DNA of 64,000 bases from Chryseobacterium shigense (GTDB taxonomy: Bacteria > Bacteroidota > Bacteroidia > Flavobacteriales > Weeksellaceae). Location of the stretch: positions 1,860,001 to 1,924,000 of the forward strand of contig NZ_JACHLC010000001.1 of the NCBI RefSeq assembly GCF_014207845.1, given 5' to 3'. Of the stretch, positions 42,953-51,624 are shown one piece after another (the first letter of the stretch is position 1; each line of letters starts with the position of its first letter). Made by a program: the position numbers and the translations under genes. The notes under the pieces were generated by a model that was given only the letters and a program-made list of their open reading frames with translations, did no database searches and was not told the DNA's origin.

Positions 42953-43357
42953 TCAGTCTAAAAATGATGAAAAAAATTCTCCGATTCCCTGAAAAATATC
43001 CCCCAGATCCAGCCAGGACAAATCAATTTCCGTATCGGAAAGTTCTGGAAAAACAAAATTAAGCCCATCCGAAGAAATGCCTTCCAGCATAGTTTGCTTC
43101 ATTTCAGTATAATCACAGATTTCTCCTGAAGCCTGATGATAGGAATCAAAATCCTCATGTGAAGAAAAAACAGACATTCCCCAACAGGAATAATCGGCTC
43201 CGTTTGTTCCATTGGCCCATGAAGTTTTCTGATTGGCCTTTTTTATTTCTTCAGGTTTATAAAATTCTTTTTTGCCGTAATCTCCTACTAAAATGCTTCC
43301 TAAATCTTTAATATATTTCTTCCTGTCTTCAGGTAAGGGTGTACAAAATTCGCTCAT
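42953..43357 (-). CDS. Hypothetical acidic protein
   Basis: A 134-aa acidic protein without signal or membrane segment. Segments include MSEFCTPLPEDRKKYIKDLG, KTSWANGTNGADYSCWGMSV (about 44-63) and a C-terminal stretch rich in Asp, Leu and Phe (DLSWLDLGDIFQGIGEFF). I do not recognise the family. Its start lies 13 nt after the pdxJ stop and its stop 6 nt before the esterase gene, so pdxJ, this gene and the esterase are probably one operon. Confidence 0.6.
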   Translation of the reverse strand: MSEFCTPLPEDRKKYIKDLGSILVGDYGKKEFYKPEEIKKANQKTSWANGTNGADYSCWGMSVFSSHEDFDSYHQASGEICDYTEMKQTMLEGISSDGLNFVFPELSDTEIDLSWLDLGDIFQGIGEFFSSFLD

Positions 43358-43370
43358 TCCATTTAATTAA

Positions 43371-44090
43371 TTACCATTTTGCCAATCGTTTCAAATAAGC
43401 CTGAACTGTATTTTCAAGTCCCATATACAATGCTTCGGAAACCAGGGCATGCCCTATTGAAACTTCAAGAAGGTTCGGGATATTATCTGCAAAATATTTT
43501 AAATTTTCCAGGCTCAGATCATGGCCGGCATTAATTCCCAATCCGAATTCCGTAGCCGCAACTGCAGTATCGTAGAAAGGTTTAATAGCCTGTTCTTTAT
43601 TCACAAGATAATTTTTTGCATAAGCTTCAGTATACAGTTCAATTCTGTCTGCCCCTGTTTTTGCAGCATAATCTACAAGTTCCGGCAAAGGATCAAGGAA
43701 AATGGAAGTACGGATTCCTGCATTTTTAAACTCTGCAATAATTTCTGTAAGAAAGTCTAAATGCTTTTTGGTGTCCCAACCTGCATTGGAAGTAATGGCA
43801 TCATCGGCATCGGGAACCAGCGTTACCTGTTCCGGCTTTACTTCCAGAACCATATCAATAAAAGAGCGGTGCGGGTTTCCTTCAATATTAAATTCGGTGG
43901 TAACCAAAGGCTTCAGATCATAGACATCTTTTCTTGTAATATGCCTTTCATCCGGTCTAGGATGGATGGTAATCCCTTGTCCTCCGAATTCCTGGATCTT
44001 CACTGCTGCTTCTGTTACGCTTGGCGTTTCGCCTCCTCTTGCATTTCTTAATGTCGCAATTTTATTAATGTTTACGCTTAGTTTTGTCAT
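43371..44090 (-). CDS. pdxJ: Pyridoxine 5'-phosphate synthase
   Basis: Condenses 1-deoxyxylulose 5-phosphate with 3-amino-1-hydroxyacetone phosphate to give PNP in the DXP-dependent vitamin B6 route. The 239 aa begin TKLSVNINKIATLRNARGG (typical PdxJ N-terminus), then GQGITIHPRPDERHITRKDV (about 34-53, catalytic His), LVPDADDAITSNAGWD, GLGINAGHDLSLENL and EVSIGHALVSEALYMGL. It is complete and probably the first gene of a three-gene run. Confidence 0.97.
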   Translation of the reverse strand: MTKLSVNINKIATLRNARGGETPSVTEAAVKIQEFGGQGITIHPRPDERHITRKDVYDLKPLVTTEFNIEGNPHRSFIDMVLEVKPEQVTLVPDADDAITSNAGWDTKKHLDFLTEIIAEFKNAGIRTSIFLDPLPELVDYAAKTGADRIELYTEAYAKNYLVNKEQAIKPFYDTAVAATEFGLGINAGHDLSLENLKYFADNIPNLLEVSIGHALVSEALYMGLENTVQAYLKRLAKW

Positions 44091-44098
44091 TTCTTTAT

Positions 44099-44267
44099 TG
44101 AGATGTTAGATATCAGAAGTTAGAAATTAGTATTCCAGTCTACTTCCGTATCACATTATTATTTTTATTGAGATGTTAAATACCAGATATCAATTATTTA
44201 TAATTCATTTGCTATAAACGTATGAATTATCTAATTTCTAATTTCTAACTTCTGATATCTAACTTCT
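44099..44267. repeat. Inverted repeat of TTAGATATCAGAAGTTAG words
   Basis: Arms 44101-44130 and 44238-44267 match at 29 of 30 positions around the core GTTAGATATCAGAAGTTAG. A direct repeat TTATTGAGATGTTA also appears at about 44095 and 44166. It lies in the pdxJ-MscS gap without ORF. Confidence 0.8.
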
Positions 44268-44271
44268 ATTC

Positions 44272-45540
44272 TTAAACTTTCACACTCACCTGCATTACCT
44301 GAAGGTCAAATTCTTTTGAAGCCACCAGCAGGTGATCAAAAATATCTGCCTGGATCTGCTCAAAGTGTTCCCAATTGGAATCATTGGCAAAGCAATACAC
44401 TTCAAGGGGAAGTCCCTGAGGGGTAATATCCAGCTGACGGACCATTTTTGCCCCATTCTGGTCTATATCAGGATCATTTTCTATATATTTCTGGGCATAA
44501 TACCTGAATACCCCAATATTGGTAAGCTGTCTTCCGTTGATGGTTTTATCATTATGTTCCAGATTCTGTTTTTCTTTTTCAATTTCCAGTGTTTTTTCTT
44601 CCAGATAATCTGAGATCAGGTTGATTTCTTTCAAACGTTCAATGTCTTCCTTATTCAGAAATTTAAAAGAATTGATATTGAAATAAATAGATTTCTTGAT
44701 TCTTCGTGTATTGGATTCGGACATCACCTGAAGATTCTTGATCTCCGTTGTAAGCAAATCGTAAGTAGGAATTGTTGAAACGGTTTTATCAAAATTGGTG
44801 ATCTTTGTTGTCAGAAGGCTTATATCTGTAATATTCCCTTCAATACTGTATTTTGGAATGCTTATCCAATCTCCTACTTTCATATTTTTAGAGGTAGCCA
44901 CATGGATTCCTGTTACAAAACCTAAAATTGTATCCCTGAAAACAAGGACCAGCACGGCAGTAATAGCTCCCAAACTTCCGACAATGGTAGTTCCTTTGAT
45001 CCCAAATATAACACAAAGCCCTACTACAGAAAAAATAAAGATTCCCAAAATCTTTACGGTTTCTGAAATGGCATTGAGTGCCATGATCTTATAAAAGTCC
45101 TGCTTGATGGTGAAAAAGTATCTGAAACCCGTCAGTGAACGGTAAAGCATTCCGGCAAGAATCAGCACCAATCCTAAATTGATAGCTCTATTGATGAAAA
45201 TATTTGTTTTAGGCAATGCTGTTGCAGGAAATATGGAAGGATGAATAGCTCCAACAACCAGAAGTGCAGCAAAATGGGCTACAGAATTGGAGATCTTAGA
45301 CTGATAGATGGACCGTATAATCGGAAATCTTTCATCGCTACGGAAAAATCTGAAAACAAAATTAATAAGGAATTTAAAAATAAAATCCACCACTAAAAAT
45401 ACGGCACATAAAAGTCCCAGCTTAACAATAATATGTACAACCCAATCCATACCGCCGGGCGTTACCTGGCTGATATAGATGTAAAGCTGATCGCTTATTT
45501 CCTGCAAAAAGCTTTTGGTATCCTGTATCTCGTCTTTCAT
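44272..45540 (-). CDS. MscS-family mechanosensitive ion channel
   Basis: A 422-aa inner membrane channel. It has five or so helices, then the conserved pore helix and beta domain: VGSLGAITAVLVLVFRDTIL (about 192-211), GFVTGIHVATSKNMKVGDWI and DISLLTTKITNFDKTVSTIP (about 236-255). The C-terminal cytoplasmic cage is present, including a charged coiled segment LEEKTLEIEKEKQNLEHNDK. Expected role is pressure release during osmotic downshock. The -7 element lies 5 nt before the ATG, suggesting a leaderless mRNA. Confidence 0.92.
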   Translation of the reverse strand: MKDEIQDTKSFLQEISDQLYIYISQVTPGGMDWVVHIIVKLGLLCAVFLVVDFIFKFLINFVFRFFRSDERFPIIRSIYQSKISNSVAHFAALLVVGAIHPSIFPATALPKTNIFINRAINLGLVLILAGMLYRSLTGFRYFFTIKQDFYKIMALNAISETVKILGIFIFSVVGLCVIFGIKGTTIVGSLGAITAVLVLVFRDTILGFVTGIHVATSKNMKVGDWISIPKYSIEGNITDISLLTTKITNFDKTVSTIPTYDLLTTEIKNLQVMSESNTRRIKKSIYFNINSFKFLNKEDIERLKEINLISDYLEEKTLEIEKEKQNLEHNDKTINGRQLTNIGVFRYYAQKYIENDPDIDQNGAKMVRQLDITPQGLPLEVYCFANDSNWEHFEQIQADIFDHLLVASKEFDLQVMQVSVKV

Positions 45541-45545
45541 TACAG

Positions 45546-45553
45546 CAAATTTA
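45546..45553 (-). promoter_or_regulatory. -7 element (TAAATTTG) for the MscS gene
   Basis: A perfect TAnnTTTG match on the minus strand, 5 nt from the ATG at 45540. Confidence 0.55.
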
Positions 45554-45662
45554 TAAAATTAAGAATGATGATGTTACTATTGACAATCAATTTTCATCCC
45601 AAATATCAAAAAGGTTCCGGCAAATTTTCTTTTTTCCTATCTTGCATTGATAATTTTAAAGA

Positions 45663-46154
45663 ATGGATACAACCTTAATTAATGTTCTCTGTCTTATTTT
45701 ATTGGTTCTCGGAATTCTTGGAACCTTCTTACCTGTACTTCCGGGGCTTTTACTAAGCATCTGCGGCCTTCTGATCTATAAATTCGGGACAAATGCTGAC
45801 TTGCCAATGATTTATGTATGGGCATTCGGGATTCTTACGGCAATTTCTGCGGTGCTCAGCTATGTGATTCCGGCAAAAACCAACAGGAAATATGGGGGAA
45901 CACGCTGGGGAAGCATAGGATCAATCATTGGAACTATCGTTGGGATTTTTATTCCTATACCTTTAGGGTTTCTGATCGGGATGTTTGCCGGGGTATTTAT
46001 CGGGGAACTTCTTCATGACAGCAAGGATATGAATAAGGCCTTACAATCCACTAAAGGGGCATTTATCGGTTTCATTTACGGAACAGGTTTCAGCTTTGTG
46101 GTAGGTGTGGCAATGTTTTTGGTAGTAGTTTTAGATATGCTTGATATTATTTAA
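45663..46154 (+). CDS. DUF456-domain membrane protein
   Basis: A 163-aa protein with four to five predicted helices, typical of DUF456: LCLILLVLGILGTFLPVLPG (about 10-29), VIPAKTNRKYGGTRWGSIG (about 68-86), and a Gly-rich half IGSIIGTIVGIFIPIPLGFL with FAGVFIGELLHDSKDMNKAL. The family is widespread in bacteria, with no established function. The next lipoprotein gene begins 11 nt after its stop. Confidence 0.86.
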   Translation: MDTTLINVLCLILLVLGILGTFLPVLPGLLLSICGLLIYKFGTNADLPMIYVWAFGILTAISAVLSYVIPAKTNRKYGGTRWGSIGSIIGTIVGIFIPIPLGFLIGMFAGVFIGELLHDSKDMNKALQSTKGAFIGFIYGTGFSFVVGVAMFLVVVLDMLDII

Positions 46155-46164
46155 AAAAGAAATT

Positions 46165-46671
46165 ATGTTCCATAAAGCCATTATCATCAGTCTGGGAATG
46201 CTGACCTTAGCAGGATGCAATGCCCAAAAGAAAACGAAAACTCCGGACACAAAAGCCGGAACAACTGCCAGTAAACAGGGAACTAAGTCTCCGTTACAAA
46301 AAGGAGGAATCATTTATTTTACTCAAGGAGAAAATAAGTTCCTGAAAGAATACGAAATGAATGTCACTTTCAAAGGTATTTCCGAGGACAGCCGTTGTCC
46401 TGAAGGTGTAAACTGCATATGGGCAGGTGTTGCCATAGCACAGGTAGAGGTAATGAGTACTACCTCCAGACCAGTGACCTTAAGTCTTGCCACTATGGAC
46501 AATGCAGGGAGAAATCTCCATCAGTCACAGGAATTCAACGGATATACTGTTTCACTGGAAGAAGTAACCCCGTTTCCGAAATCGGACGGAGGCGCAAAAG
46601 CTCTCGAAGGCAATTATAAAATCGGAATAAAAATCACAAAAGCTGACGAAGCTTCTTCTACCACGAAATAG
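46165..46671 (+). CDS. Putative lipoprotein with RCPEGVNCIWAG motif
   Basis: A 168-aa lipoprotein: MFHKAIIISLGMLTLAGC (lipobox LAGC, Cys18), a Lys/Thr-rich linker, then GISEDSRCPEGVNCIWAGVA (about 71-90) in a beta-rich domain. The SRCPxGVxCxWAG motif recurs in small Bacteroidota lipoproteins; I know no function. The frame opens at TTG 46141, but the ATG at 46165 places the signal correctly. The last 14 bp overlap the 3' end of ung on the other strand. Confidence 0.74.
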   Translation: MFHKAIIISLGMLTLAGCNAQKKTKTPDTKAGTTASKQGTKSPLQKGGIIYFTQGENKFLKEYEMNVTFKGISEDSRCPEGVNCIWAGVAIAQVEVMSTTSRPVTLSLATMDNAGRNLHQSQEFNGYTVSLEEVTPFPKSDGGAKALEGNYKIGIKITKADEASSTTK

Positions 46672-47299
46672 GCTTCTTCCCTTTTGAGACAAGATATTCG
46701 TTAATTTTCGAAAAAGGTTTGCTCCCAAAAAATCCTCTGTGAACAGAAAATGGTGACGGGTGTGCAGATTTTAAAATAAAATGCCTGGCCGGATTGATTA
46801 GTTCGGCTTTTTTCTGTGCAAAAGCTCCCCAAAGAACGAAAACCACATTTTCTTTTTTATCTGAAATTTCTTTAATGATAAAATCTGTGAACTTTTCCCA
46901 GCCCAGATCTTTATGAGAGTTTGGTGAATGGGCGCGAACGGTTAATGTAGCATTCAATAACAGAACACCCTGTTTCCCCCAATCATCCAGTTCTTTGGAC
47001 GTTCTTACCACCCCTAAATCATCTTTCAGTTCTATGAAAATATTTTTAAGGGATGGCGGTGCGGTAACCTGTTCAGAAACTGAGAAACATAAACCATTAG
47101 CCTGGTAATCGTTATGATAAGGGTCTTGCCCGATAATTACCACTTCCACATCATCAAAAGGGGTAATTTCCAATGCTCTGAATATCTGGTTTTTCGGTGG
47201 GAAAACTTTTGTGGTTGCATATTCCTGCTTTACTTTTTCCCAAAGGCCGGTAAAGTATTCTGTATTTTTTATGGGGGCTAAAACTTCTGTCCAGGTCAT
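46658..47299 (-). CDS. ung: Uracil-DNA glycosylase, family 1
   Basis: Excises uracil from DNA to start base excision repair. The 213 aa carry VVIIGQDPYHNDYQANGLCF (GQDPYH with catalytic Asp, about 57-62), LLLNATLTVRAHSPNSHKDL (about 115-134), VLWGAFAQKK and SAHPSPFSVHRGFFGSKPF (HPSPxSxHRGFFG). These are the complete family-1 motifs. The 3' end overlaps the convergent lipoprotein gene by 14 bp. Confidence 0.98.
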   Translation of the reverse strand: MTWTEVLAPIKNTEYFTGLWEKVKQEYATTKVFPPKNQIFRALEITPFDDVEVVIIGQDPYHNDYQANGLCFSVSEQVTAPPSLKNIFIELKDDLGVVRTSKELDDWGKQGVLLLNATLTVRAHSPNSHKDLGWEKFTDFIIKEISDKKENVVFVLWGAFAQKKAELINPARHFILKSAHPSPFSVHRGFFGSKPFSKINEYLVSKGKKPISW

Positions 47300-47306
47300 T
47301 TCTTAT

Positions 47307-47831
47307 TTATTTATTACAATATTCATATACTCTGTCTTTGGCTAAAACAATATGATTGATTGCTGCCATCTGATAATCAAGATGTACCTGTCTTGTAGCA
47401 ACAATATTACTGTTGGCTTTTTCCAGCTGATTATCTGCCATTCCTACCGGATGTGAATAGTTTTTATTAACAATGAAGAGTGTTGCATTCTGATCATCAT
47501 TAAGTTCCGTTTCATCATATTTAACATAGTCTCCTTTGGTATATTTTTCATTACAGTCAATACTGTTAATATCAAAGTCAACTACCTGCTGATACTGTTT
47601 AAATGGAGCAGGCTGAACAGGAAGATTGCAAACAATCATATGGTTATCTTTATTATACGTTCCTTTTTCCACCCCAAAATATTCATCCATATCTTCATCT
47701 TTTATATCCATATAAATTTTGAGTACAGCCTGATTGCTCATGATATTGTTTCCGTTATACCACGTGAATACCTGAAGAATGACAAACAAAATAGCAGCCA
47801 GTACAATGATACCTGTTAAAATTTTTTTCAT
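47307..47831 (-). CDS. Hypothetical protein with N-terminal membrane helix
   Basis: A 174-aa protein. Residues 4-22 form one hydrophobic segment (ILTGIIVLAAILFVILQVF) and the remainder is polar, with IYMDIKDEDMDEYFGVEKGT, CNEKYTKGDYVKYDETEL and ATRQVHLDYQMAAINHIVLA. It is probably anchored in the inner membrane with a periplasmic domain. Not recognised. The stop lies 7 nt before ung on the same strand. It has its own -7 element. Confidence 0.65.
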   Translation of the reverse strand: MKKILTGIIVLAAILFVILQVFTWYNGNNIMSNQAVLKIYMDIKDEDMDEYFGVEKGTYNKDNHMIVCNLPVQPAPFKQYQQVVDFDINSIDCNEKYTKGDYVKYDETELNDDQNATLFIVNKNYSHPVGMADNQLEKANSNIVATRQVHLDYQMAAINHIVLAKDRVYEYCNK

Positions 47832-47850
47832 GATTAGCCTGATAAAAAAT

Positions 47851-47858
47851 CAAATATA
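47851..47858 (-). promoter_or_regulatory. -7 element (TATATTTG) for the 47307 gene
   Basis: A perfect TAnnTTTG match on the minus strand, about 19 nt before the ATG at 47831. Confidence 0.5.
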
Positions 47859-47935
47859 AATTAAAAAAAGGCAATATCAAACTTCTGTCTTACATCAGAA
47901 AATATAAAGAATTTAAATTTCATATCAATAGCTTT

Positions 47936-48787
47936 TTAATTTTCCTGTTTTTGCTGCAGTTCATCTTTTGAAAATAAAATTTTATGCTGATGATCTTTTA
48001 TAAATTCCTTTTCTCTTTTTGGATAGCGGTATTTCTTCTGAGTTTGCAGGCAATAATGTATTTGTGAAGATTTATTGATTTCAAAAGCTGAAGAATATTT
48101 CTGTTTCATTCTTTCCGACAGATCCGAGTCATGTAAATATCTTTCTCCACAAACAAAACAAGGCTGATTTTTACTTTTTGCAATATAACCACAAATTCCA
48201 CAACTTTCTAAAGTCAGTATTTCATTTTTCTTATATAGGTTGTTTTCAGAAAACAAATAATCCGGTACATTCTTCAATAATTTATAAAAACCCTGTTCAA
48301 GTTCAAATACGGAAAAGCTGTTTTCATCCCAATCTGTTTTTCTATTGAAAATATTTTCAGGCTTTAAAAAGAAATTAATACGTAAAACTGTATCAAACTC
48401 TGATAATTCCACTCTATCAAGATTATTCCATTTTACAGTAACCCATTTATTTCTCCGATAAAAATTTTTAAATACAGAAAAGCCTGCTGGGTTGATTTTC
48501 TTCACAGAATATTTACATTTTATCCTGTAATAACATCTGGCACAGAAAGGATCAGCAAAATCCCCTGCTCTTCCACATTTGGAACAGGTATGATTGATCT
48601 TATATTCAAATTCTTCAGCTAATTTTTTAAGGGTTTGATCTTCATGATCGGAAACATTTATTCTTATACAATTATTGCTGTGAATAGAATCAGTCAATTC
48701 TACTACAGTATCTGAAACCTGAGGAAACTTTTCTTTCAGTTGCCTGTAAAATTCATTCATCAATCTTTTCTTTCTTCCTAATTTCAT
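47936..48787 (-). CDS. Protein with two Cys4 zinc-ribbon motifs, unknown function
   Basis: A 283-aa soluble protein with two Cys4 motifs: CSKCGRAGDFADPFCARCYY (about 88-107, CxxC-x11-CxxC) and CGICGYIAKSKNQPCFVCGE (about 195-214). The first is followed by a basic stretch (RIKCKYSVKKINPAG). The segment between them contains WVTVKWNNLDRVELSEF. Zinc binding and nucleic-acid or protein contact are inferred. The gene starts exactly where the GNAT gene ends, so it belongs to the same transcript. No family known to me. Confidence 0.66.
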   Translation of the reverse strand: MKLGRKKRLMNEFYRQLKEKFPQVSDTVVELTDSIHSNNCIRINVSDHEDQTLKKLAEEFEYKINHTCSKCGRAGDFADPFCARCYYRIKCKYSVKKINPAGFSVFKNFYRRNKWVTVKWNNLDRVELSEFDTVLRINFFLKPENIFNRKTDWDENSFSVFELEQGFYKLLKNVPDYLFSENNLYKKNEILTLESCGICGYIAKSKNQPCFVCGERYLHDSDLSERMKQKYSSAFEINKSSQIHYCLQTQKKYRYPKREKEFIKDHQHKILFSKDELQQKQEN

Positions 48788-49297
48788 CTATTGATCTGAT
48801 TGCTTCAAACTAAAAACCAAATTATTAGGAAAACCTTCATCCACTCTCCCTTCTTCCAAAACAAAATGATGCTTTAACAGAAGTCCTTTAGAATTTTCAT
48901 TGAGCTTATTCGTAAAAGCTAAAATTTCCTGTAAATGCAGTTCATTAAACCCATAATCTAATACAGTTTTTAATGCTTCGGACATAATTCCTTTTCTGTG
49001 ATAATCGGGTAACAATTCATAACCTACTTCCGCTATTTTTCTATCTTCTGAAAAATTCCAGAGGCAAATCGTTCCGATGAGATTGAGTTGGTCTTTTAAA
49101 GAAATTCCCCAATAAAATGTTTGATTATTCCTGGTTCTTTCTTTAATAGTTAAAATAAATTGCAACGCATCATAATTGTTTTTCGGAGAATTTCTCTTCA
49201 CAAATTGATTGGTAACTTCATTACTTCTGATCCGCAAAATATCTTCAACGTAGCTTTCATTGATTTCTTTTAATAGTAATCGTTCAGTTTGTATCAT
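48788..49297 (-). CDS. GNAT-family N-acetyltransferase (RimJ/RimL type)
   Basis: A 169-aa acetyltransferase. MIQTERLLLKEINESYVEDI is the RimJ/L N-terminus; IGTICLWNFSEDRKIAEVGY (about 74-93) and ELLPDYHRKGIMSEALKTVL (about 94-113, acetyl-CoA loop RKGIMSEA) are the GNAT motifs, and AFTNKLNENSKGLLLKHHFV the last. The substrate (protein N-terminus or small molecule) is unknown. It is divergent from mutS2, with the two promoters only 23 nt apart. Confidence 0.88.
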   Translation of the reverse strand: MIQTERLLLKEINESYVEDILRIRSNEVTNQFVKRNSPKNNYDALQFILTIKERTRNNQTFYWGISLKDQLNLIGTICLWNFSEDRKIAEVGYELLPDYHRKGIMSEALKTVLDYGFNELHLQEILAFTNKLNENSKGLLLKHHFVLEEGRVDEGFPNNLVFSLKQSDQ

Positions 49298-49314
49298 TAA
49301 TTTTGTAAATATCT

Positions 49315-49322
49315 CAAATATA
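49315..49322 (-). promoter_or_regulatory. -7 element (TATATTTG) for the GNAT gene
   Basis: A perfect TAnnTTTG match on the minus strand, 17 nt before the ATG at 49297. Confidence 0.55.
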
Positions 49323-49344
49323 CATAATAATCACATTTTCTCAC

Positions 49345-49352
49345 TAAATTTG
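49345..49352 (+). promoter_or_regulatory. -7 element (TAAATTTG) for mutS2
   Basis: A perfect TAnnTTTG match ending 4 nt before the GTG start at 49357. The mRNA would be leaderless. Confidence 0.6.
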
Positions 49353-49356
49353 CAGT

Positions 49357-51504
49357 GTGTATATAAATAAAGAAGATTTAAACGAATTAGAGTTTCCGCA
49401 ATTGCTCGCGGAGATCTCTCCATTTGCGTATTCTCCGAAAACGAGAGAAAAAATTCTTCAACTTCGTCCGATGGAAATTGACGAGGCGGAACTTTCACTG
49501 AAAAAAACGTCGGAATATCTTTCGAGTTTTGAAAGTTCAAATGCAATTCCGTTCGATGAATATGAAGATATCGAAAATGAGCTGAAATTAATGCTGATTG
49601 AGAATTACCGATTGGAAAATGGTGCTTTCATTAAGATAAAAATGTTAACAGAGCAGATAGGAAAACTTCAGAAGTTTTTCCCAACCATGCCAGAAACGTT
49701 CCCTACTTTGATCAAAGATGTTTCTGTACTTGAATTTAAGAAAGAGATTATTGACAAGGTAGACAAAGTATTTAACCGCTTCGGAGAAGTAAAAAGTGAC
49801 GCCTCTCCTGTTTTGAAAGAGCTTCGTGCTGAAATTCAGGTGGCTAAAAAGGCTATTCAGGAAAACTTCAACCGGGCCTTATTTAATTACGGACAAAGTG
49901 ATTTTCTGGATGATATCCGGGAAACGATTATTGAAGACATGAGGGTTTTAGCCGTAAAATCCGGATTCAAGAAAAGAGTGGCAGGAAGAGTTCTGGGAAT
50001 CTCAAAAACAGGTTCCATTACTTATATTCAGCCGGACAGTGTGGTAAAACACTATTTCAAGTTCCGTGAAAGTGAAGAGGAAGAAAAGAAAGAGATAGAC
50101 AAGATTCTCAGAAAACTGACTTCAGAACTGGCGGAATTCCAGCCTCAGCTCTGGAGATACCAGGCTTATATTTTTGATCTTGATCTTACCAGAGCAAAAG
50201 CTAAATTTGCAGAGCTTGTCAACGGAATTCTTCCGAAGATCAACCGTCACAGAACATTAAAGCTGAAAGATGCATTCCATCCACTGTTATGGTTGAGAAA
50301 TAAAGCGGAAAACAAGACTATTTTCCCACAAACCCTTAGTTTAACGGATCAAAACAGAATCATCTGTATTTCCGGGCCGAACGCGGGAGGAAAATCCATC
50401 ACCCTGAAAACAGTAGGGTTACTCCAACTGATGATCCAGACCGGAATTTTAGTTCCTGTACATCCAAGGTCTGAAATGTTCTTCTTTGAAAAGATCATGA
50501 CTGATATTGGTGATAACCAGTCGATTGAAAATCACCTTTCTACCTATTCATCAAGGCTTAAGAAAATGTCCGGAATTATCCGCGAAGCTGATGGTAATAC
50601 ATTGCTTCTTATTGATGAGTTCGGAACAGGATCTGATCCTGAACTTGGTGGTGCACTGGCGGAAAGTTTCATGGAATATTTCTATGATAAAAAGAGCTTT
50701 GCCATTATTACCACACACTATACGAATATCAAACTGGTAATAGAACAGCTGCCTCATGCTGAAAATGCCGCCATGCTTTTTGATGAAGAAACGCTGGAAC
50801 CTATGTATAAGCTGGAAGTGGGACAGGCAGGAAGTTCATTTACTTTTGAAGTAGCAGAGAAAAACAGAATCCCAAGATTTATTATTCATGCTGCCAAAAA
50901 GAAAGTGGAACATGATATTGTGAACCTGGATAAGACCATTGTGAAACTTCAGCAGGAAAAATTTGAGGTTGAAAAACTGAAAACCGATCTTGCAGAAAGA
51001 AAAGAATCTGTAGAAGATAAACGTGATAACCTGCAAAAACTGAATGACCAGCTGCAACAAAAGCTTTTCAATTTCCAAAAGCTGTATGAGGAGGAACACC
51101 GTAAGCTTCAGTTTGGAAACAAGATTGAAACATTTATAGACAGTTATGTGAAAGGAAAATCCAGAAAAGATGTTGTGAAGGATTTTGTAAAGCTGCTTGA
51201 ACAGGAAAAATTCAGAAAGATAGGTGCTGATAAGGATGAATCAAAACGTCTTCAGGTCGTTAAAAGAAAGATTACGCAACAGCTTAAAAAGGAAGAAGTG
51301 ATTGAAAAGATTGCTGAAACCAACGAAAAACTGGAAGAAAAACGTAAGACAGACCGCGCCGTCTGGATGAAAGAAGGCCAGCGTGTTCGTATCCCGGGAA
51401 GCACAAGTGTGGGAACTATTGAAAAAATTTCCAAGAATAAAGTAATCGTGAACTACGGGACATTTAAGACGACGATTGATGCGGATGAGCTGGAAAGGAT
51501 TTAA
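49357..51504 (+). CDS. mutS2: MutS2-like ATPase lacking the Smr nuclease domain
   Basis: A 715-aa MutS-family protein. Start GTG: MYINKEDLNELEFPQLLAEI is the conserved N-terminus, and no ATG precedes it. Core: Walker A ICISGPNAGGKSITLKT (about 343-359), DIGDNQSIENHLSTYSSRLK (about 384-403), Walker B LLLIDEFGTGSDPELGGALA (about 421-440) and AIITTHYTNIK. A long coiled coil follows (about 530-650), then a KOW-like segment (MKEGQRVRIPGSTSVGTIEK) at the end. MutS2 proteins usually end in a Smr domain with a nicking or ribosome-linked function; it is absent here, so ribosome rescue or recombination suppression would have to proceed without it. Confidence 0.9.
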   Translation: MYINKEDLNELEFPQLLAEISPFAYSPKTREKILQLRPMEIDEAELSLKKTSEYLSSFESSNAIPFDEYEDIENELKLMLIENYRLENGAFIKIKMLTEQIGKLQKFFPTMPETFPTLIKDVSVLEFKKEIIDKVDKVFNRFGEVKSDASPVLKELRAEIQVAKKAIQENFNRALFNYGQSDFLDDIRETIIEDMRVLAVKSGFKKRVAGRVLGISKTGSITYIQPDSVVKHYFKFRESEEEEKKEIDKILRKLTSELAEFQPQLWRYQAYIFDLDLTRAKAKFAELVNGILPKINRHRTLKLKDAFHPLLWLRNKAENKTIFPQTLSLTDQNRIICISGPNAGGKSITLKTVGLLQLMIQTGILVPVHPRSEMFFFEKIMTDIGDNQSIENHLSTYSSRLKKMSGIIREADGNTLLLIDEFGTGSDPELGGALAESFMEYFYDKKSFAIITTHYTNIKLVIEQLPHAENAAMLFDEETLEPMYKLEVGQAGSSFTFEVAEKNRIPRFIIHAAKKKVEHDIVNLDKTIVKLQQEKFEVEKLKTDLAERKESVEDKRDNLQKLNDQLQQKLFNFQKLYEEEHRKLQFGNKIETFIDSYVKGKSRKDVVKDFVKLLEQEKFRKIGADKDESKRLQVVKRKITQQLKKEEVIEKIAETNEKLEEKRKTDRAVWMKEGQRVRIPGSTSVGTIEKISKNKVIVNYGTFKTTIDADELERI

Positions 51505-51540
51505 TCACTCACAATTCCATAACTTTTAAAATAATTGATA

Positions 51541-51575
51541 AATAGCGCTGATTTTTTTCAGCGTTATTTTATTTT
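51541..51575 (+). terminator. Terminator of mutS2
   Basis: An 11-bp stem (51541-51551 with 51558-51568, one wobble) with a six-T loop and a T-rich tail, 37 nt after the mutS2 stop. Confidence 0.85.
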
Positions 51576-51624
51576 CTTCAGGTATTAATTTTATACAGCC
51601 GGATTTTATTTTTACTTTTGATTT

